Of a stretch of DNA of 64,000 nt, positions 55,280 to 64,000 are shown piece by piece. The notes under the pieces are model-generated. The model worked only from the letters and a program-made list of their open reading frames with translations. It had not been told where the DNA came from and searched no databases. How positions within the stretch are numbered: position 1 is the stretch's first letter; each line of letters starts with the position of its first letter. Both the position numbers and the translations under genes were made by a program. The DNA is from Bacteroidales bacterium (lineage in GTDB: Bacteria > Bacteroidota > Bacteroidia > Bacteroidales > P3). The stretch covers positions 62,001 to 126,000 of the forward strand of contig JAILAT010000049.1 of the NCBI GenBank assembly GCA_024681475.1, given 5' to 3'.

Positions 55280-57634
55280 ATGAAGAAAGTGTTTATACTC
55301 TGCGCTGTGATGTGTGGTCTCTTCCTCGGGGCTATGGCACAAGTCAACACAGGCCCGGATATGCCGTCCTACAACGTGTTGCGGCAAAAAGCCTTCGAGG
55401 CATCGCAAAGTGAGGACTATGAAACGACGTATAAGACATTCCAATTGATGGACTCGGTGTATGGCATTACTTGTAATGACTTCGTGTCTCTGATGAACCT
55501 GCGTGCGATGACTCACTATTACAACCCTGGCAGCGAGGCGGAGAAGGCCCTGCTGATTCGTCTGGCCGGATGCAAATGCTTCGATAAGGCAGACCTGAAG
55601 CGCGATGCAGAATGGTATAGGACAGACACACTTGACTATTGGAACGAGGTGGAGGCCATTGTGTCGTCTCGCAGCTATCAGGACACTGTCTACCAGAACC
55701 GTCTGCTGGCAATGAAAAGGGCCGATCAAGCCGTGCGCCAGTTGCTCGATAAGCGATACGACGACAAAGACTCGTTGTGGACAGTCTTGCGAGAGATAGA
55801 AGCCCGCAACGAGGCAGAACTCAAGCGGCTTATAGCCGAACGAGGCTTCCCTACCTGGACAAAGGTGGGTTACCTCTGCAACGACATGGCTACCTATATC
55901 GCGCAGTTTGCATCCAAGGATTTCCTGCATTGGTACTTGAGGGAGGCGCAGGCGGCAATTGACAGCGGCGACTACACTTCCAGCAGCTGGTTCGACTATA
56001 TTGTGGACCATGAGGACATCAACCGCACAAACCTGAACGTTGCCTACAAGGATGAATTGAAGGCTATGTGCGACAAAGACCAACGGCTACGGCACGAGAT
56101 AAGTAAAGACCAAGGGGGCTCCAACAAACTATGGCAAGAAGTACGCTCTATCGATAGCTTGAACACTGCGCGGTTACAGGATCTCATTGCCCAATATGGG
56201 TTTCCGACCTACAACAATGTCGGCCATCAAGGAGTGGATGATGCGGCACTGCTGGCACAACATGCCAACCCTGAGTTCCTGCACTGGTTTTTGGAACAGG
56301 CTAGGCCGGCAGCAGACAACGGAGTTTTTGACCTTTCGTGGATTGCCATGATGACCGACCGAGATAGGAATCACCAAGTCAAGCCACAGCTCTATGGTTC
56401 ACAACTCGTGACAATCGACGACTTTACCGCATTCAAACCCATTGAGGACATTGCTAACCTCAACGCACGTCGAGCAAGCATGGGCCTCGGGCCGATAGAG
56501 GACTATATGGCTATTTACGGGCTTACCGAGTTGGTGATACACCCGGCAAAGGTTCCATACAACCAATACTATGTGCAATGCCGCATGGACAGCGACACAT
56601 TACGGGTGTCAGGCATCGTCTACTTCTCATACGAAAACAAAGAAAAAAACTATCTATTACTGTCGCAAACAGCAAAGATAGATTCCCTTGGCATAGGCGA
56701 ATACCAACGAAACGGAGACACCATAACATTCTCCGGCAATCTTGTCCAATTTCCATTCACATATTCCTTGCCGCTAAACGACTATCGCACCGCTGACGGA
56801 GCCATCGTCCTGCGCCGCGAAGGCAACTGGTATCCGCATCGCAATGGAGAAATACTGACTGTAAAGCTACAATTCGACGCCGAAGGATATTACATGATTA
56901 CCAATGCGGAGAAGAGCCTGGGTTCAAGAAGAGACATTGACCTACACCTCATTCTGCTCCCCAAAGATAGATACGAATGCAAAGTAGTGGGCAATGATGT
57001 GCGCCCGTTTCATTTCTACCGCAATACAAGCGATACCGCGGAGCATCCCGAAGCTTTCTACCGTGAGTTTGTAGATTCCTACCAATTCTATTGCCAATTC
57101 TTTGGCGACACGCTCTCGCATCAACCGATGAATATAGTGGAAATTGGCGACCCGCAGTTTGTGATGTGCCAGTCGCTACGTGACATGATTATCTTCGGTC
57201 CCTATTTCCTGCAGGTATACAAGATGATACCCGATTTCTCGTGGGTGCCGCACGAGGTGGTGCACCAATGGTGGGGTAACAGCATCTTCTTTGCTCATCG
57301 CGACTATGCGCTAAGCGAAAGCATTACCGAATACATCAAATTGCAGTTCCTCAAAAGCCGCGGTCGTGGCTACGAGGAGCAAATAGGGTATTACGAGATG
57401 ATGGCCGAGTACGCCACCCAGTCGCTCGCCATATCCGACATCCGCAGCGTTGAAAGCCAGGACGAAAGCATAGCCATCTATCATAAGGCGCCGCTGCAGT
57501 TGGAAAAAATGAAACGTGTCGATGTCTCCGCATTGCTTAAGCAACTGTACGACAGGAGAAACGGGACTGTTGTAAGCCGCGATGTGTTCCTTGAAGAGTG
57601 TGCACCGCTGAAGAAATGGCTGATGGCGAAATAA
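55280..57634 (+). CDS. Secreted protein: two DUF6624-like repeats plus M1-like peptidase domain
   Basis: 784 aa from ATG 55280; 55268 is an alternative. The signal peptide KKVFILCAVMCGLFLGAMAQ is clear. Two related helical units follow: about 162-265 (LREIEARNEAELKRLIAERGFPTWTKVGYLCNDMATYIAQFA) and about 283-375 (RSIDSLNTARLQDLIAQYGFPTYNNVGHQGVDDAALLAQHA), both of the DUF6624 type; the first is degenerate. The C-terminal half contains HEVVHQWWGN (658-662 HExxH), as in M1 gluzincins, with a candidate third ligand in SESITEY one residue closer than the usual spacing. No sorting domain is seen. It may be a cell-envelope peptidase; activity is uncertain. Confidence 0.75.
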   Translation: MKKVFILCAVMCGLFLGAMAQVNTGPDMPSYNVLRQKAFEASQSEDYETTYKTFQLMDSVYGITCNDFVSLMNLRAMTHYYNPGSEAEKALLIRLAGCKCFDKADLKRDAEWYRTDTLDYWNEVEAIVSSRSYQDTVYQNRLLAMKRADQAVRQLLDKRYDDKDSLWTVLREIEARNEAELKRLIAERGFPTWTKVGYLCNDMATYIAQFASKDFLHWYLREAQAAIDSGDYTSSSWFDYIVDHEDINRTNLNVAYKDELKAMCDKDQRLRHEISKDQGGSNKLWQEVRSIDSLNTARLQDLIAQYGFPTYNNVGHQGVDDAALLAQHANPEFLHWFLEQARPAADNGVFDLSWIAMMTDRDRNHQVKPQLYGSQLVTIDDFTAFKPIEDIANLNARRASMGLGPIEDYMAIYGLTELVIHPAKVPYNQYYVQCRMDSDTLRVSGIVYFSYENKEKNYLLLSQTAKIDSLGIGEYQRNGDTITFSGNLVQFPFTYSLPLNDYRTADGAIVLRREGNWYPHRNGEILTVKLQFDAEGYYMITNAEKSLGSRRDIDLHLILLPKDRYECKVVGNDVRPFHFYRNTSDTAEHPEAFYREFVDSYQFYCQFFGDTLSHQPMNIVEIGDPQFVMCQSLRDMIIFGPYFLQVYKMIPDFSWVPHEVVHQWWGNSIFFAHRDYALSESITEYIKLQFLKSRGRGYEEQIGYYEMMAEYATQSLAISDIRSVESQDESIAIYHKAPLQLEKMKRVDVSALLKQLYDRRNGTVVSRDVFLEECAPLKKWLMAK

Positions 57635-57874
57635 TAGCCTGAGCTTTTTAACAAGAACTTACTCAAGTATCAGTAATAGGTGCGAAAAGAGCCAATCTCT
57701 ATGGATAAATTGATAAAATCACTCAATTTGTCCCTAGGATTCGTCCATTTGTCGAGGTTCATGAGGCTCCAATGCAAAGATGAGTGATTGTGAGAAAATA
57801 TTGAAAAACAAATCGATGCATGGCTGGTCGAATAATATTATGAAAAAACCTGTCGAGGGTCGTGAAAAAATGTG

Positions 57875-57882
57875 TACTTTTG
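57875..57882 (+). promoter_or_regulatory. -7 box for the tRNA gene
   Basis: TACTTTTG, 44 bp before the tRNA, preceded by GTCGAGGGTCGTGAAAAAATGTG, which closely resembles the spacer of the promoter at 58617. Confidence 0.6.
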
Positions 57883-57925
57883 CAATCCGAAACGTGGCAG
57901 AGCGAAGGCTGTCCGCGCAACGACT

Positions 57926-57998
57926 GGGGAATTAGCTCATCTGGTAGAGCGTTTGGTTCGCAATCAAAAGGTAGTGGGTTCGAGTCCCATATTCTCCA
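57926..57998 (+). tRNA. tRNA-Ala (anticodon CGC)
   Basis: 73 nt folding into a full cloverleaf: acceptor GGGGAAT/ATTCTCC with the G3-U70 pair that identifies alanine tRNA, D-arm GCTC...GAGC, anticodon stem TTTGG/TCAAA with loop TTCGCAA, T-arm GTGGG-TTCGAGT-CCCAT and discriminator A. The CCA end is not encoded. Reads GCG codons. Confidence 0.93.
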
Positions 57999-58001
57999 CA
58001 G

Positions 58002-58032
58002 AACGGCACTAGCAGAGAGTGCCGTTTTTTTT
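58002..58032 (+). terminator. tRNA terminator
   Basis: AACGGCACT-n7-AGTGCCGTT followed by a run of T, a classical intrinsic terminator four bases after the tRNA. Confidence 0.92.
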
Positions 58033-58089
58033 ATGCCTGCGACGCAATAAAAATAGGACTTCCGCGTTGATAAAAGAAAAAGTAAAGAT

Positions 58090-58503
58090 ATGGAAATCAG
58101 ACCCTACCGTCACGAGGTGAAATACTATGAATGCGACCGCATGGGCATCACGCATCACAGCAACTACATACGTTTTATGGAGGAGGCCCGCGTGGACTGG
58201 ATGGACCAGCTGGACTATGGCTTTGACCGCATGGAGGCCGAAGGAGTGGTGTCGCCCGTCGTGGAGGTAGAGTGCCACTACAAGACGCCGACGACATTCA
58301 AGGACACCATAGAGATAACCGTGACGGTGGCCGAGACCACAGCACTGAAAATCGTTTTTGCCTACACCATGCGTTGCGGTGGCAAGACGGTGTGCACAGC
58401 CAAGAGCACCCACTGTTTTCTGGAAAGCGGGCGCCCTGTGTCGCTGGAGGCACGTTTCCCGGAGCTCTACGCGCGCGTGAATGCTGTCCGTCAGGGGACC
58501 TAA
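58090..58503 (+). CDS. Acyl-CoA thioesterase, YbgC/4HBT type
   Basis: 137-aa hot-dog-fold enzyme. The catalytic-loop pattern YECDRMGITHHSNYIRFMEEARVDWMDQL matches the Tol-Pal-associated YbgC family, with the essential Asp in CDRMG. It hydrolyses short or medium acyl-CoA or acyl-ACP thioesters. No tol-pal genes are near. The gene lies between the tRNA terminator and the next promoter. Confidence 0.9.
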   Translation: MEIRPYRHEVKYYECDRMGITHHSNYIRFMEEARVDWMDQLDYGFDRMEAEGVVSPVVEVECHYKTPTTFKDTIEITVTVAETTALKIVFAYTMRCGGKTVCTAKSTHCFLESGRPVSLEARFPELYARVNAVRQGT

Positions 58504-58616
58504 GTGGAACAACTGTTACTGTTTTCCGGAAGGCTCTTTTTTTCCTGATATATCAGTTTTTTTCTTGGGACTACGTAATCTGTGAGCCCCGTGGTTTATT
58601 GTGCTCGTAAAATAAA

Positions 58617-58648
58617 TTTGGTCGAGTGGAAAAAAATGTGTATTTTTG
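58617..58648 (+). promoter_or_regulatory. Promoter of the glucan synthase-like gene
   Basis: TTTG (58617-58620), a 20-bp spacer and TATTTTTG (58641-58648), a full Bacteroidota promoter. The transcript would start about 18 nt before the assigned GTG. Confidence 0.8.
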
Positions 58649-58672
58649 CAGTTTGATAATAGCAGCGAGGAA

Positions 58673-61600
58673 GTGAAAAGTACGTACAAAATATTTAAAG
58701 AGAGCGTTACAGAGATAACGCGGTATTATCTGCTGTTGGTTGAAGAGACCAGCAGCCAGCGACTAGTGGGCAGCACCAACGAGTGGGTGCTCGACAATTA
58801 CTACATGATCAGCGAGCAGGAGAAGGTGTTGAAGGTGGAGCTGAAAGGCGTGGAGAGCGGAAAATGGAAGGTCGACAGCGCTCGCGTGGAGATGTTGTGG
58901 CGCATGCTGCAGGGATACCTGAAAAAATGCCATCACCAGATAGACAAGTCGCTGCTATTCCGCTACTTGAGCCAGACCCAGGTGAGCCATAAGGATTACC
59001 TGACCTATCCCGAGGTCTGTGCGCTGCTGCCGCTGGTGAAAGCCATACTCATCAGCGAACTGGCCGATTTGTGCCGCCAGCTGCAAGCCGAGAAGGCCTA
59101 TCTGTTCCAGCCCACGGACCAGAACCAGGCCGACATGGAGCATCTGAACCATGCTGCACAACAGAACTTGCAGATGATGAATATCTTCAACTCGCTGAAG
59201 AAGATGACCAAGCTGCCTGTGGCCGAGCTGCTTGACGCTGTGAGCTTCTCGGAGCGTATGCTCAAAGCCGAGAAAGCCGGGATGTACGACCAGATGCAGG
59301 ACAAGACGAAGGAAGACTATCGTGCCCAGATAGTGCGACTTACGCGCCGCCGTCATGGGGAGCACAAGACAGAATACGAGCTGGTGAAGTCGCTGGTGGC
59401 CAAGGCCGACGAGAAGTGCGAGCATGTGGGCTGGCAGCTGTTTCCCCCCAAGCGTTGGAACGCCCGGGCGCACCTCTATGTCTGGATAGTGGTGATGGCA
59501 TCGCTGGCATTAGCTTTCGGCTTTGCTGCCTTGTTCACCTGGAACTGTGGCATGTTGTGGGTCACCGCTGTCGTCACGCTGTTGCTGTGTGTGCCGATGA
59601 GTCAGGTGGTCATCGACCTCTTCAACTGGCTCCTGGCCAAGCTGCACAAGCCGCGCGGCACCTTCAAACTGAAATTCAAAGACGGCCTGATACCGCAGGA
59701 GTATGCCACCATGGTAATCATGCCCACTATATTGAAAAACAAGCAGAAAACCATAGAGCTCCTGGAGCAGCTGGAGATCTACTACCTGAGCAACATCAAC
59801 CGCGCCAGCGAGGGGCAGCGTCTGGAGAGCCGTCCGCAGAACCTCTACTATACGCTGGTAGGCGATGCGGCGGCCTACAAGGAGCCTGATGCGCCCTGGG
59901 ATGCCGAAGTGGTTGAGGCCGGTCTGGAGAAAGTGAAGGAACTGAATGAGAAATATGGTGCGCCGATATTCAACTTTGTGTATCGTCGTCGCGCATGGAG
60001 TGAAGGCGAGCGCACCTGGCTCGGCCATGAACGCAAGCGTGGCGCCATACTGCATTTCAACGACTTGCTGCTGGGACAGACCAGCGACGAGGAGCGTGAG
60101 CGCCGCTTCCGCTGCGAGACCGTCAGCGCATGGCGCGAGACCAACCCCTCCATACAGTTTATCATCACCCTCGACACCGACACCGAGCTAGTGCTCTATT
60201 CGGCGCAGAAACTTATCGGTGCCATGGCCCATCCGTTGAACCGTGCGCAGCTTAGCGCCGACGGGCATCGTGTGGACCGCGGCTACGGCATCATGCAGCC
60301 TCGCGTGAATGTCGACGTGGAGGTGACCAACAAGAGCCGCTACGCACAGCTTTTCGCCGGTCTGGGCGGTCTGGATGTATACACCACCGCATCCTTTGAA
60401 CTGTACCAGGACATCTTCAACGAAGGCTCGTTCTGTGGCAAAGGCATATATGACCTTCGTGTGTTCCAGCAAGTGCTGAAGGGCACCTTCCCCGAAAACC
60501 TCATCCTGAGCCACGACCTGCTGGAGGGCTGCCACATCCGTTGCGGCCTCATCAACGACGTGGAGCTGTTCGACGACAATCCTTCGAACTACATCGACGA
60601 TGCCAAGCGCCACCACCGTTGGACGCGTGGCGACTGGCAGATAATCAGCTGGCTGGGCCGACGTGTGCGCAACGAGAAGGGCGAGCGTGTGCGCAGCCAG
60701 GTGAACACCATTGGTCGTTGGAAGATATTCGACAACCTGCGCCGCTCCATGCTGAGTCTCGCACTGGTGGTGATGCTGCTGGTGGGATTCAGCGAGCTGA
60801 CGCTGATACACCCTATCTGGTTCCTTGTGGTGGCGCTGGTGGCTGTTGCCAGCCCCATCGTCTTCTTCATCTTGGGACAAGTGACACACCTGCCGCGTTT
60901 TGGCAGGCGCTACAAGTACTACATGACTCTGATGCGTGGCTTCAAGGTCATCGTCTACCGTTCGCTGGTGCAGTTCGCCCTGCTGCCCAAAGAGGCCTGG
61001 ATGTACACCGACGCCGCGGTGCGGGCCTGCTGGCGTATGTGGGTGAGCCACCGGAAACTGCTGGCGTGGATCACTAGCGACGAGGCCGCCAAGAGCACCA
61101 AAGGTACGTTGGGCGACTATCTGGTCAAGTTCTGGTTCAACTATGTGGTTTCGGCCATGCTGGTGGTGCTCTACGTGCTCAGCTCCGGCAATTGTGTTGC
61201 CCTCATCGCCATGGTGTTCTGTGTCGTGGTGTGGTGCGGAGCGCCCTTCCTGATGTATGTGCTGGGCAAGAAATTCCCGCAGGACAAAAAGAGCCTGAGC
61301 GCCAATGAGACCGAAGAGGTGCGGCAGCTGGCACGCGACACCTGGCATTTCTTCGACAGCCTTATCACGGAGGAGACCAACTACCTCATCCCCGACAACT
61401 ATCAGCTGGGCCGCGAGAGCTGCACCGACTACAAGACTTCGCCGACCAACATCGGCTACTCGATGACTGCCGTGGTGAGCGCCGCCGAGCTAGGCTTCAT
61501 ATCCCGTCGCGACGCTGTGTCGCGGCTGGAGCACATCATCGACACCGTGCTGCGGCTGGAGAAATGGAACGGACACCTCTTCAACTGGTATGACATCCAC

Positions 61601-64000
61601 AGCCTCAAGGCGCTGCCCAACTTCTTCATCTCCACATGCGATTCGGGCAACTTGGTGGCCTGTCTCTACGTGGTGAAAGGCTTCTTGGAGGATGGTGCCG
61701 AGTCGCCGGAACGCGCTGCTGCGCTGAGCGCCAAGGTGCAACGTCTGATAGACCAGACCGATTTCATGAAACTCTACAACCCCGAGCTCGACGTGTTCAG
61801 CATCGGATACGATACCACAGCCTACACGCTGTTGCCATACCACTACAACAACTTCGCCTCCGAGGCGCGCCTCACGTCGTTTCTCACCATCGCCCAGGGC
61901 GATGCGCCCTACAAGCACTGGTTCTGTCTCGACAAGACACTGGTGCAATACAAGGGCTATAAAGGTGTGGCATCATGGTACGGCACACTGTTTGAATACT
62001 TTATGCCGCTCATCTTCCTGCCCACCTATCGCCACACCCTGATGGACGAGACCTACAGTTTCGCCATCCGTGCACAGCGCGCGTTCATTCGCAACACCAA
62101 GCAAGAACATGGCGACGCTACCCTGCCGTGGGGCATCAGCGAGACGGCATACAACGAGTTGGACGACGCGCAGAACTACAAGTACCACGCTTTCGGAGTA
62201 CCCTACCTGAAGTTCCAGAACACCACACCCGACCGCATCGTCATTTCGCCCTACAGCTCGCTGATGACTATCGGCATCGACGACCGTGCGGTGTATGACA
62301 ATATGCTTCGTTTCAAGGCGCTGGGTATGTACGACGAGTATGGCTTCTACGAGAGCTACGACGAAGAGGACCATGTGCCCGTGAAGGCGCACTATGCGCA
62401 CCACCAAGGCATGATTTTGGCCGCCTTGACCAACTATCTCGGCGACCACTGCCTGCAGCGCCATTTCATGCAGGAACCCACGATGCGCTCGATGGAGACA
62501 CTGCTGAAGGAGAAGGCACAGGTGAAGCCATACATCGACCTGAAGGTGACGCAATACAAGCGCTACCAGTACTCCAAGGTGCAGACAGAGAGCGACGCAC
62601 GCGACTTCGACACCATCGCCAATGTGCCCGAAATCGGCGTCATCAGCAACGGTGAATATACCGTGCTTCTCAACGACCGTGGCAGTGGCTTCTCGCGTTT
62701 CAAGGGCATCATGCTGAACCGCTACCGCAAAATCAGTGCCGACCACTACGGCACCTATCTGTATATCAGAAATCTGGGTACCGACAAGCTGTGGTCGTCA
62801 ACCTATGCTCCCTTGGACGAGATGCCTGAGAGCTACCATGTGAGCTTCGCCAGCGACAAGATAAGCTATCTGCGTGTGGATGATGGTATTGAGACCAAGA
62901 CGGAGGTGACCGTCCTCAAGGACCGTGCCGCCGAGCTCCGTCGCATGACCTTCACCAACAGCACCGACCAACCTGTCGATTTGGAGATTACGACCTACGG
63001 CGAAGTGGTGCTGGCCCCCAACACCGAGGATGAGAACCACCGTGTGTTCAACGGCATGAAGATAATAAGCGAGTACGACGCACAGCACGAGAGTCTGCTT
63101 TTCAGTCGTCCCGCGACAAAAGGAAGCCACTATATGCTGCATAAACTATGGGTGGCTGAGGGTGACTGGCGCGGCAGCAATGAGCGCCGCGTCGACGAGG
63201 TGGTGGAATACGAGACTTCGCGTCTCAAGTTCCTCGGCCGTGGCAACAGTCTGCGCCATGCCGACCTCATCGAGGGCCGCCGCACGCTGACGGGGACAGT
63301 GGGCACTACGCTGGATCCCATCATGTCGATGCGCCGTCGTCTGCACATCCCCGCCTCGGGAAGCGTGGAAGCCTACATCATCACAGGCTTCTCGCGCAGC
63401 CGCGAACAGCTGTTGCAACTGGTGGAACAGTATCAGAGCGCCGTCGACGTGGAGCACGCCTTCAAGACTGCCTCGGTGTTCAACAACATGCGCACCTCAC
63501 TTTCGCTGCTGAAAGGCAGCGAGATGCGTCTCTACAACAGTATTGCCAAATATATGGCGCAGACCGCCACCTTGGGCAACGCTCGCAATGAGTTGCTGGC
63601 GCAGAACACGCTGTCGCAAAGTGGCCTGTGGCGCTTTGGCATCAGCGGCGACTTGGCCATCCTGCTCATGGAACTGGACAGCATGGAGCGTTCGGGCTAT
63701 GCCAAGGAGATGCTGCGTGCATTCGAATACTATAAAGTGCATGGCTTGCTGCTCGACCTGGTGTTTATCAACGATGCCCCTGAAGGTGAACGTGAGGGCT
63801 TGACGCACTTCATCCGCGGCATGGCGGGTACCGAGCATCTGTGGGCACCCCATAGCGACATCGGCAAGGTGTTTGTCCTCGACGGCCACGATGTTACCGA
63901 TGCGGAGCGCATCCTGCTGCGCACCGTGGCACGTCTGAACTTCACCACGACGGGCAGTATCACCATCTCCCAGCAGCTGCGCCGTTTGGAAGTTGAAAAT
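58673..64000 (+). CDS. Cyclic beta-1,2-glucan synthase-like protein (NdvB/Cgs type), 3' truncated
   Basis: An open frame of 1776 codons with no stop in the window, hence absent from the ORF track. I choose GTG 58673 because STNEWVLDNYYMISEQEK just after it is the conserved family N-terminus and lies upstream of the first ATG (58805). Two membrane spans near 265-315 precede a GT84-like glycosyltransferase region with IITLDTDTELV (Asp501 and Asp503), SHDLLEGCHIRCG and HHRWTRGDWQ. Further spans lie near 695-740 and 825-865. A glycoamylase-like segment and the start of a GH94 region (HHQGMILAAL near 1243) follow. The product would make and shorten beta-1,2-glucans at the inner membrane. The usual length is ~2800 aa. 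Confidence 0.88.
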   Translation, partial: MKSTYKIFKESVTEITRYYLLLVEETSSQRLVGSTNEWVLDNYYMISEQEKVLKVELKGVESGKWKVDSARVEMLWRMLQGYLKKCHHQIDKSLLFRYLSQTQVSHKDYLTYPEVCALLPLVKAILISELADLCRQLQAEKAYLFQPTDQNQADMEHLNHAAQQNLQMMNIFNSLKKMTKLPVAELLDAVSFSERMLKAEKAGMYDQMQDKTKEDYRAQIVRLTRRRHGEHKTEYELVKSLVAKADEKCEHVGWQLFPPKRWNARAHLYVWIVVMASLALAFGFAALFTWNCGMLWVTAVVTLLLCVPMSQVVIDLFNWLLAKLHKPRGTFKLKFKDGLIPQEYATMVIMPTILKNKQKTIELLEQLEIYYLSNINRASEGQRLESRPQNLYYTLVGDAAAYKEPDAPWDAEVVEAGLEKVKELNEKYGAPIFNFVYRRRAWSEGERTWLGHERKRGAILHFNDLLLGQTSDEERERRFRCETVSAWRETNPSIQFIITLDTDTELVLYSAQKLIGAMAHPLNRAQLSADGHRVDRGYGIMQPRVNVDVEVTNKSRYAQLFAGLGGLDVYTTASFELYQDIFNEGSFCGKGIYDLRVFQQVLKGTFPENLILSHDLLEGCHIRCGLINDVELFDDNPSNYIDDAKRHHRWTRGDWQIISWLGRRVRNEKGERVRSQVNTIGRWKIFDNLRRSMLSLALVVMLLVGFSELTLIHPIWFLVVALVAVASPIVFFILGQVTHLPRFGRRYKYYMTLMRGFKVIVYRSLVQFALLPKEAWMYTDAAVRACWRMWVSHRKLLAWITSDEAAKSTKGTLGDYLVKFWFNYVVSAMLVVLYVLSSGNCVALIAMVFCVVVWCGAPFLMYVLGKKFPQDKKSLSANETEEVRQLARDTWHFFDSLITEETNYLIPDNYQLGRESCTDYKTSPTNIGYSMTAVVSAAELGFISRRDAVSRLEHIIDTVLRLEKWNGHLFNWYDIHSLKALPNFFISTCDSGNLVACLYVVKGFLEDGAESPERAAALSAKVQRLIDQTDFMKLYNPELDVFSIGYDTTAYTLLPYHYNNFASEARLTSFLTIAQGDAPYKHWFCLDKTLVQYKGYKGVASWYGTLFEYFMPLIFLPTYRHTLMDETYSFAIRAQRAFIRNTKQEHGDATLPWGISETAYNELDDAQNYKYHAFGVPYLKFQNTTPDRIVISPYSSLMTIGIDDRAVYDNMLRFKALGMYDEYGFYESYDEEDHVPVKAHYAHHQGMILAALTNYLGDHCLQRHFMQEPTMRSMETLLKEKAQVKPYIDLKVTQYKRYQYSKVQTESDARDFDTIANVPEIGVISNGEYTVLLNDRGSGFSRFKGIMLNRYRKISADHYGTYLYIRNLGTDKLWSSTYAPLDEMPESYHVSFASDKISYLRVDDGIETKTEVTVLKDRAAELRRMTFTNSTDQPVDLEITTYGEVVLAPNTEDENHRVFNGMKIISEYDAQHESLLFSRPATKGSHYMLHKLWVAEGDWRGSNERRVDEVVEYETSRLKFLGRGNSLRHADLIEGRRTLTGTVGTTLDPIMSMRRRLHIPASGSVEAYIITGFSRSREQLLQLVEQYQSAVDVEHAFKTASVFNNMRTSLSLLKGSEMRLYNSIAKYMAQTATLGNARNELLAQNTLSQSGLWRFGISGDLAILLMELDSMERSGYAKEMLRAFEYYKVHGLLLDLVFINDAPEGEREGLTHFIRGMAGTEHLWAPHSDIGKVFVLDGHDVTDAERILLRTVARLNFTTTGSITISQQLRRLEVEN

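Noticed and set aside
60188-61348. 386-aa minus-strand ORF
   Set aside because: Antisense to the glucan synthase-like gene, whose plus-strand frame has membrane spans and catalytic motifs.

Overview
The window is chromosomal DNA from a member of the Bacteroidota, most likely order Bacteroidales. Support comes from promoters of the TTTG-N19-21-TAnnTTTG type, start codons preceded by A-rich leaders instead of Shine-Dalgarno sequences, two predicted type IX secretion C-terminal sorting domains, the zinc-less L36 form, and the ribosomal gene order S12-S7-EF-G-S10 ... SecY-Map-IF1-L36 ... RpoA-L17. The core genome is fairly GC-rich. The first 6.9 kb is visibly more AT-rich and looks like an accessory defence island.

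Region 1-6860 (accessory, all minus strand). It holds a retron: a msr-msd RNA with a 22-nt a1/a2 pairing, a reverse transcriptase carrying the retron hallmarks NAxxH and VTG plus YADD, and an overlapping accessory gene with an OB/cold-shock-like tail. Around it are an edge-truncated unknown gene, an unknown 217-aa gene, a YhcG/DUF1016 PDDEXK nuclease, a WYL-domain regulator and a 43-aa ORF. Five promoters in this stretch, including the regulator's own, share an inverted-repeat element (consensus about CGCAA-N5-TTGCG) placed 10-11 bp upstream of the -7 box. This suggests that one regulator, plausibly the WYL protein, controls the island. The island's right end carries four 14-bp direct repeats at 32-33 bp period and a 44-bp perfect palindrome.

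Region 6860-29330 (mostly minus strand, housekeeping). Genes in order: a fRMsr-MsrA fusion, a putative anti-sigma factor with a type-B sorting domain next to its ECF sigma factor, a secreted M1 aminopeptidase, an iron alcohol dehydrogenase, a DUF4424-like protein, trpS, a TfoX-N protein, a small acidic lipoprotein, a solitary rnfA, a carboxyltransferase subunit whose biotinyl-like domain lacks the biotin lysine, TatD, a DUF2520 protein, a DUF2795 protein, PduO-type adenosyltransferase, a NifU C-terminal protein, Mrp, Nudix, a TlpA-like thioredoxin, an S41 protease, a His/Asp-rich CobW-type GTPase and a nucleotidyltransferase-like protein.

Region 29400-48900 (plus strand). This is the continuous str-S10-spc-alpha ribosomal super-operon (33 genes) starting from one clear promoter and closing with a strong hairpin after rplQ. 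Many of its intercistronic spacers hold GC-rich hairpins without a U tract, each followed by a purine-rich start context.

Region 48900-64000 (plus strand). It holds enolase, a large lipoprotein, a polysaccharide flippase, fabD, a protein joining two DUF6624-like repeats to an M1-like metallopeptidase domain, tRNA-Ala(CGC), a YbgC-type thioesterase, and a very large cyclic beta-1,2-glucan synthase-like protein that runs off the right edge.
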